From Candidatus Heimdallarchaeota archaeon (lineage in GTDB: Archaea > Asgardarchaeota > Heimdallarchaeia > Heimdallarchaeales > Heimdallarchaeaceae), in contig JAEOTK010000186.1 of the NCBI GenBank assembly GCA_016839875.1, positions 1-9,447 on the forward strand: a stretch of DNA of 9,447 nucleotides, in the 5' to 3' direction. Below are positions 5,879 through 9,447 of the stretch, piece by piece. The notes under the pieces are model-generated. The model was given only the letters and a program-made list of their open reading frames with translations, did no database searches and was not told where the DNA came from. The stretch's first letter is position 1, and every line of letters begins with the position of its first letter. The translations under genes were made by a program, and so were the position numbers.

Positions 5879-6224
5879 CCCTCTTCAAAGATGGTAGCTA
5901 TGGGGGAAAGAGTTCATACAGAAAAGATCCTCACAAAAAGAAGATAGAGAAATCCTAGTTATACCAGATAAAGCAAATTTTAGATAGAGGAAAAGAAAGC
6001 TTGAGATTTCAAATCTTTATCATTCTGCTTAAAATCTTTTCAGCTAGAAATTTGTACACCAACAGACACGGTTACACTAAAGTGCAAGGCCGATTTCCAG
6101 AAAGATTCGAAATGTACTCATCTCTATCACTAATGTTTTTTTTGAAAAAGTAATTTAAGTTTATTGTTTTTCGAGAAAGAATTTGCATTATGATGTAAAT
6201 CTCGTCCTCGTTAGGTAAGAAATA
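5879..6224. other. 346-base gene-poor gap upstream of the exporter operon
   Basis: I see no convincing gene, tRNA or repeat array here. It must carry the exporter promoter if the operon has its own. On the minus strand GGTATAAC (about 5959-5966) and TCTAAAATT (about 5976-5984) are TATA-like candidates, neither with a convincing BRE. A short perfect dyad, AGATTT-c-AAATCT, lies at 6004-6016. A 38-codon minus-strand frame (6072-6188) and an 18-codon plus-strand frame (5891-5947) have no supporting features. Confidence 0.5.
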
Positions 6225-7040
6225 CTATTTCTCAGGTAGTAACCTAGAGAGCTTATCAGAGTGGTAAGTGATAACCTCCCCGTTAAATAGATAACAGGAT
6301 GTACCATAAGGATGAACGCCTTTTTGCGCATCTTTGCAATTATCAACCAAAATCTTACTAAAAGAAGCATTTCGTTTCTTTGCTGTATTCTCCATCGATC
6401 TTACCATTGCAGGAGTATATGGACATTGGTGAGTATAAACAGCTATAAAACCATTCTTGTATTCATTTCTTCTTTCTGCATAGTTTCTTGTAAAGGTTGG
6501 CAGCTTAGCTGTTTTTTTGAATCTTGTGGCATAGATCTCAAAAGAAGGAGGAAATTCATCCACTTTTTTAAATCCATGTTTTAGGAAAAGTTTAGCTTTT
6601 GGTAACCATGTTGTTGATGCTGTAACAACTGCAACTCCATTCATATTTTTTGCATCTTCTAAACATTTTTCCAATAGCATGGAACCAAATCCAAATCCTT
6701 TGATTCTACCAACTATCCATATACAATGAATGACCATATATCCTTCTGCGCTAATACCTCTCCAACAATATTCCCCAGGAATGTATTCGATAAAACCTCT
6801 TGAAGCTAATTTTCCTCTTTCTTCAACTAGTAGAAGATGATATTTCATTCCTTCTCTAAACCGTTCTTTTATCCAATTTACTTTATTCTGGTATCCTTCT
6901 TCTTTCTTTTTGGATTTCTGACAAAGGAGACCATACTCGTCAATATTTGTTTCATTGATTTCTATGACTTGGAATTTAGGTTTCTCCATCATCTTCACAT
7001 TTGATTGTGATTCTATATGTAAGAAATAGAATAAAAACAT
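6225..7040 (-). CDS. GNAT acetyltransferase fused to a YoaP-type thioredoxin-like domain
   Basis: The N-terminal part (about 20-175) is a GCN5-related N-acetyltransferase. The acetyl-CoA-binding motif A is KGFGFGSMLLEKCLEDAK at 114-131, preceded by a beta-strand hydrophobic segment (101-110), and a C-terminal LFLKHGFKKVDE (151-162) is typical of the fold. The region about 180-271 matches the YoaP-type extension seen in Bacillus YoaP: a strand leading to HQCPYTPAMV (204-213), a helix, DNCKDAQ (233-239), HPYGTSCYLFNGEVITYH (243-260), then LSRLL. That layout looks like a thioredoxin fold with a single-Cys CPYT motif. The acetylated substrate is unknown. The start is uncertain: ATG 7040 has a distant AGGA, but Met17 or Met18 (6992, 6989) matches the usual family length and removes a hydrophobic MFLFYFLHI tail. 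It follows msrB by 12 bp, so the two are probably co-transcribed. Confidence 0.85.
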   Translation of the reverse strand: MFLFYFLHIESQSNVKMMEKPKFQVIEINETNIDEYGLLCQKSKKKEEGYQNKVNWIKERFREGMKYHLLLVEERGKLASRGFIEYIPGEYCWRGISAEGYMVIHCIWIVGRIKGFGFGSMLLEKCLEDAKNMNGVAVVTASTTWLPKAKLFLKHGFKKVDEFPPSFEIYATRFKKTAKLPTFTRNYAERRNEYKNGFIAVYTHQCPYTPAMVRSMENTAKKRNASFSKILVDNCKDAQKGVHPYGTSCYLFNGEVITYHSDKLSRLLPEK

Positions 7041-7052
7041 TAGCGAAAAATC

Positions 7053-7451
7053 CTATTCTTCTTTATCGAAATCAAGAGATACTGAATTAATGCAATAACG
7101 TAATCCAGTAGGCTTTGGACCATCATCGAAAACATGACCTAAATGACAACCACAATTCTTGCATAATACTTCTGTCCTAACCATTCCATGAGAAGTATCT
7201 ACCTCTTCTTCAACATTATCTTCTTCTAATGGGATAAAAAAACTAGGCCAGCCACATCCTGAATCAAATTTGGTTTCAGACTCAAAAAGTGGAGTTCCAC
7301 AACCTGCACACTTGTAAGTTCCTTTCTCTTTGTGATTCCAGTATTTACCAGTAAAAGCTGGTTCTGTTCCTTTGAGACGTAGAACTCTAAATTGTTCTTT
7401 AGTTAATTCTTTCTCCCACTCTTTCTCTGATTTTTCCTTCTTTAAATTCAT
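7053..7451 (-). CDS. msrB: Peptide-methionine (R)-S-oxide reductase MsrB
   Basis: A repair enzyme that reduces methionine-R-sulfoxide in proteins, normally using thioredoxin as electron donor, in the cytoplasm. The 132-residue protein is a complete single-domain MsrB. The structural zinc site is two CxxC pairs (Cys48/Cys51 and Cys97/Cys100). [10 protein letters not shown] at 62-71 includes Cys66, at the classical resolving position. GHVFDDGP at 105-112 and the catalytic RYCINSVSL (118-126) with Cys120 are intact. The ATG at 7451 gives the usual N-terminus ([16 protein letters not shown], 10-25) and has no Shine-Dalgarno; a TATA-like box lies about 30 bases upstream. It is the first gene of a two-gene unit with the GNAT-YoaP protein, and divergent from a secreted propeller gene. 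Its presence argues for an organism exposed to oxidants. Confidence 0.96.
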   Translation of the reverse strand: MNLKKEKSEKEWEKELTKEQFRVLRLKGTEPAFTGKYWNHKEKGTYKCAGCGTPLFESETKFDSGCGWPSFFIPLEEDNVEEEVDTSHGMVRTEVLCKNCGCHLGHVFDDGPKPTGLRYCINSVSLDFDKEE

Positions 7452-7476
7452 TTCCAGAAATATACTCTCTCAAAGA

Positions 7477-7485
7477 TTTTTAAAA
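7477..7485 (-). promoter_or_regulatory. TATA-like element 5' of msrB
   Basis: The minus strand reads TTTTAAAAA centred about 30 bases before the msrB ATG, a spacing that would give a leader of only a few bases. It fits the absent Shine-Dalgarno. A second candidate (CTTTAAAAG, about 7512-7520) would give a leader of about 38 nt, so the true box is undecided. Confidence 0.28.
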
Positions 7486-7496
7486 CTAATTTTAAG

Positions 7497-7535
7497 TCAA
7501 CTTTTTCCATCCTTTTAAAGTACCCCAAAAGTTGA
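7497..7535. repeat. Inverted repeat TCAACTTTT / AAAAGTTGA in the divergent promoter region
   Basis: Two perfect 9-bp arms (7497-7505 and 7527-7535) are separated by 21 bp, about 30 bp centre to centre, close to three helical turns. The spacer contains a TATA-like CTTTTAAAG. Placement between msrB and the divergent secreted-protein gene suggests a paired operator read by a dimer or tetramer; a weak RNA stem is the alternative. Confidence 0.4.
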
Positions 7536-7584
7536 TTAAGTCGATTTTACTTAGTGTTTATTTGATATATTAGATGTGATATAA

Positions 7585-9447
7585 ATGAAACGAATAACAA
7601 GAATAATGAAATGTTCATTAAGCTCTTTTCTAATATTAATGCTTTTAACTGTCAATTTAGCTTATTCGGATTTAGATACTTTGACAAAAGATAACTTAAT
7701 TTCAGAAAGAAATACAATAGATCTTAAAGATTTTCTTCAAAATTCAAGTCCCTTTCTGACCAATTTTACTTTTGATCAAGCACTCTGGGATTTCATAGAC
7801 TGTATAGCTGTAGGTGATGCTGACAATGATGGTGATAATGATATTGTGGTAGGAACAGCTTATCACGGTAGTGTTGTAGTTTTTGAGAATACAGGAGATG
7901 ATAACAATGTTGAGTTCACTCAAACTGTAGTTGCTAATTTCTCCAGAGATTATTATGGTGTTTACCCTGTTTTAATACCAGATATTGTAATTGCAGATTT
8001 AGAAGGAACAGGTGTTAACAGCATACTAGTTGGTACTGCATATTATGATACTGATTGGAAAGGTGATTTAGTTAGTTTCAATAAAACAGATGATGTATGG
8101 CAGGAGGAAGAGTTCCTTAATGGTGGTACAAAAATACCTGGTGGTGTTTATAGTATCTCCGTAGATGAAGTAGGACCAAGTTCAGAAAATCTTGTCGTAG
8201 TTGGACAAGGATTTGAAGCTAGTTTAACCTACTGTAATGTTACGATTTACAAAAAAATTTTAGATAATTGGATTGTTGAAAATTTAATTCAAACCTATCA
8301 ATCAAGAATATGTGTATCTATAGGTGATTTTACCTTAGATTATGATGGAAATGAGATTCTATATTGTTCAACTTCTAGTAACTGCACTTTAGGTTATATT
8401 GCATATGATACTGGAGTTCTCTATCATGAAATCTTTGGAGGTTTTCCCGGATGGTACAACGAAGGATTCGACTGGATGGATTCAGGTGATTTAAATGGTG
8501 ATGGGCTGGTTGAAGCAGTAGTCTCTGTAAAGAGAGGTTTATCTCCTGATACAGACGCTATAGAGATTTACAATGGAATGCCAAATATTTCTCTCTATTC
8601 TGGTTTTACTCTTATAGAATCAGATTTTGAAATCAATGATTTTGATAATGATGGAGAAGATGAAGTGCTCTTTATCAATTCTACTACTACAACATTTCCT
8701 GAAATGCATTTGATGTGCTGCAATTGGAATGGAACACATTCGGATACTTACATAGTTGAGACTACAATAGACTACACTGTACCCTCTATAGCTGTTGGAG
8801 ATGTCGATACTGATGGAAAACTTGAAACTCTTTATAGTACGGCAACAAATAGTTACCTCAGATTACTAGATTGGATCACTGATGATTTTACTGATGAGTA
8901 TTATATCCCACCAATGGTTTCCCTAATTGGAGGAGTCTTTAATATCTCTTGTACAGTACAAACTTTCGCTTGGGGTATACAGGGACTTAGTGTTTCTTTG
9001 GATTTACCAACTGCAATTAATAGTACAACCCCTTCAACTACAATCTTTATTGGTGATAAATTTGGACCCAGTATAACTACAGTTCAGTGGCTGGTTGATC
9101 CTCTAGTCTATGGACTATATGGAATAGACGCAGAAACTATAACTTCGAATTTTGGGATGAATGCGACAACCCTCAATGCAATAATCACTGATCTTGAGGT
9201 TCAAAATGTTCAAAGTAGTGCAATAGTTGCAGAAATTGGGACATACATAACACTTTCAGGAGAAGTTGCTTTCATTCATGATGGTTTTCCGGTAGAAGAT
9301 GCAGAAGTATATATCGATGGAACTTCTGTTTCAATGACTGATCCATTAGGTCATTTTAGTTTCTTGCATACTGAAACTTCCACAGGATTGAAGAATCATA
9401 ATATAACTGCAATTCTGGAAAATGGAGTAAAAATATCTAAATGTGCA
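7585..9447 (+). CDS. Secreted FG-GAP/VCBS seven-bladed beta-propeller protein with C-terminal carboxypeptidase-regulatory-like domain (partial, 3' end off window)
   Basis: Open for 621 codons to the window edge with no stop. A basic start (KRITRIMK) and a hydrophobic core (12-26) form a Sec signal peptide, with likely cleavage after Ala-Tyr-Ser28. Residues about 60-430 carry FG-GAP-type repeats with Ca-binding loops such as GDADNDGDNDI (77-87), GDLNGDGLVE (301-310), DFDNDGEDE (352-360) and GDVDTDGKLE (405-414). Seven positions at 50-60-residue spacing fit an integrin-alpha-like propeller. After a linker domain (430-550) a beta-sandwich starts at about 553, with DAEVYIDG (572-579) and a TDPLGHFSF turn (585-593), as in carboxypeptidase-regulatory-like folds. 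Eleven N-x-S/T sequons suggest an N-glycosylated surface protein. ATG 7585 is favoured by a GATGTGAT ribosome binding site four bases upstream. Binding partner unknown; the missing end may hold a membrane anchor. Confidence 0.88.
   Translation, partial: MKRITRIMKCSLSSFLILMLLTVNLAYSDLDTLTKDNLISERNTIDLKDFLQNSSPFLTNFTFDQALWDFIDCIAVGDADNDGDNDIVVGTAYHGSVVVFENTGDDNNVEFTQTVVANFSRDYYGVYPVLIPDIVIADLEGTGVNSILVGTAYYDTDWKGDLVSFNKTDDVWQEEEFLNGGTKIPGGVYSISVDEVGPSSENLVVVGQGFEASLTYCNVTIYKKILDNWIVENLIQTYQSRICVSIGDFTLDYDGNEILYCSTSSNCTLGYIAYDTGVLYHEIFGGFPGWYNEGFDWMDSGDLNGDGLVEAVVSVKRGLSPDTDAIEIYNGMPNISLYSGFTLIESDFEINDFDNDGEDEVLFINSTTTTFPEMHLMCCNWNGTHSDTYIVETTIDYTVPSIAVGDVDTDGKLETLYSTATNSYLRLLDWITDDFTDEYYIPPMVSLIGGVFNISCTVQTFAWGIQGLSVSLDLPTAINSTTPSTTIFIGDKFGPSITTVQWLVDPLVYGLYGIDAETITSNFGMNATTLNAIITDLEVQNVQSSAIVAEIGTYITLSGEVAFIHDGFPVEDAEVYIDGTSVSMTDPLGHFSFLHTETSTGLKNHNITAILENGVKISKCA
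7816..8826 (+). repeat. Seven FG-GAP/Ca-loop repeats within the secreted propeller protein
   Basis: The Asp-rich loops begin at protein residues 78, 138, 194, 248, 302, 352 and 406, with steps of 60, 56, 54, 54, 50 and 54. Loops 1, 4, 5 and 6 or 7 keep the full DxDxDGxx(D/E) pattern: residues 78-86, 302-310, 352-360 and 406-414. Loop 3 (194, DEVGPSSEN) is strongly degenerate, and loops 2 (DLEGTGVNS) and 4 (DFTLDYDGNE, 248) are partly so. Each loop is followed by a short hydrophobic strand such as IVVG, ILVG or VVVG. The even period across a degenerate member indicates one closed seven-blade propeller. Confidence 0.75.

Noticed and set aside
5891..5947. 18-codon plus-strand ATG frame in the exporter upstream gap
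   Set aside because: Too short, no ribosome binding site, and opposite in direction to the genes around it.
6061..6120. Possible tRNA because of a GATTCGAA word resembling a T-loop
   Set aside because: No matching acceptor, D or anticodon stems could be formed around it on either strand.
6072..6188. 38-codon minus-strand small open frame in the gap before the exporter
   Set aside because: No ribosome binding site, no recognisable motif, and a length expected by chance in A+T-rich DNA.
6188..6584. Open frames on both strands over the end of the GNAT-YoaP gene (6188-6370, 6312-6584)
   Set aside because: They are shadows of the GNAT-YoaP coding sequence, which keeps conserved motifs throughout that stretch.
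7537..7553. TAAGT-N7-ACTTA small inverted repeat beside the larger repeat
   Set aside because: Five-bp arms in A+T-rich DNA are expected by chance; the 9-bp repeat is the stronger signal.
1..9447. CRISPR arrays, insertion sequences, integrase sites or phage genes
   Set aside because: No regularly spaced direct repeats, transposase-like frames or terminal repeats were seen; composition appears uniform across the window.

Overview
The window looks like A+T-rich, mesophilic archaeal DNA, possibly from the Asgard archaea (Heimdall-like branch). The evidence is: strong Shine-Dalgarno sequences of the GGAGGTGAT type inside an operon, TATA-like boxes at archaeal spacing upstream of genes with no Shine-Dalgarno, heavy use of AGA and ATA codons, an Mth938-type protein, a large secreted FG-GAP propeller protein rich in N-glycosylation sequons, and MsrB (uncommon in hyperthermophiles). 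Archaea is likely; the phylum is a guess because no rRNA or other marker gene is present.

Left block (1-1960, minus strand). Three genes run in one direction: a small Mth938/AAMDC-domain protein, a classical short-chain dehydrogenase with a hydrophobic C-terminal tail, and the N-terminal third of a PLP-dependent alpha-oxoamine synthase, cut by the window edge. The synthase most resembles bacterial serine palmitoyltransferases. A 3-ketoacyl-amine synthase beside a membrane-tethered ketoreductase-like SDR is the order of steps that builds sphingoid bases, which would be surprising in an archaeon. The synthase has its own good TATA/BRE promoter, with a perfect 6+6 bp dyad lying over the BRE.

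Middle block (2091-5878). One plus-strand gene of the L-2-amino-thiazoline-4-carboxylic acid hydrolase-like family converges on, and overlaps by 15 bp, the end of a three-gene minus-strand ABC-2 exporter operon (ATPase, permease, permease). The operon is tightly coupled, with an ATGA overlap and strong ribosome binding sites. The exported substrate cannot be read from sequence.

A 346-base stretch (5879-6224) holds no convincing gene; it presumably carries the exporter promoter.

Right block (6225-9447). MsrB and a GNAT acetyltransferase fused to a YoaP-type thioredoxin-like domain form a two-gene minus-strand unit. Divergent from it is the start of a secreted protein with a signal peptide, seven regularly spaced FG-GAP/Ca-loop blades (an integrin-alpha-like propeller), and a carboxypeptidase-regulatory-like beta-sandwich at the window edge. 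The divergent intergenic region carries a 9-bp inverted repeat around a TATA-like core.
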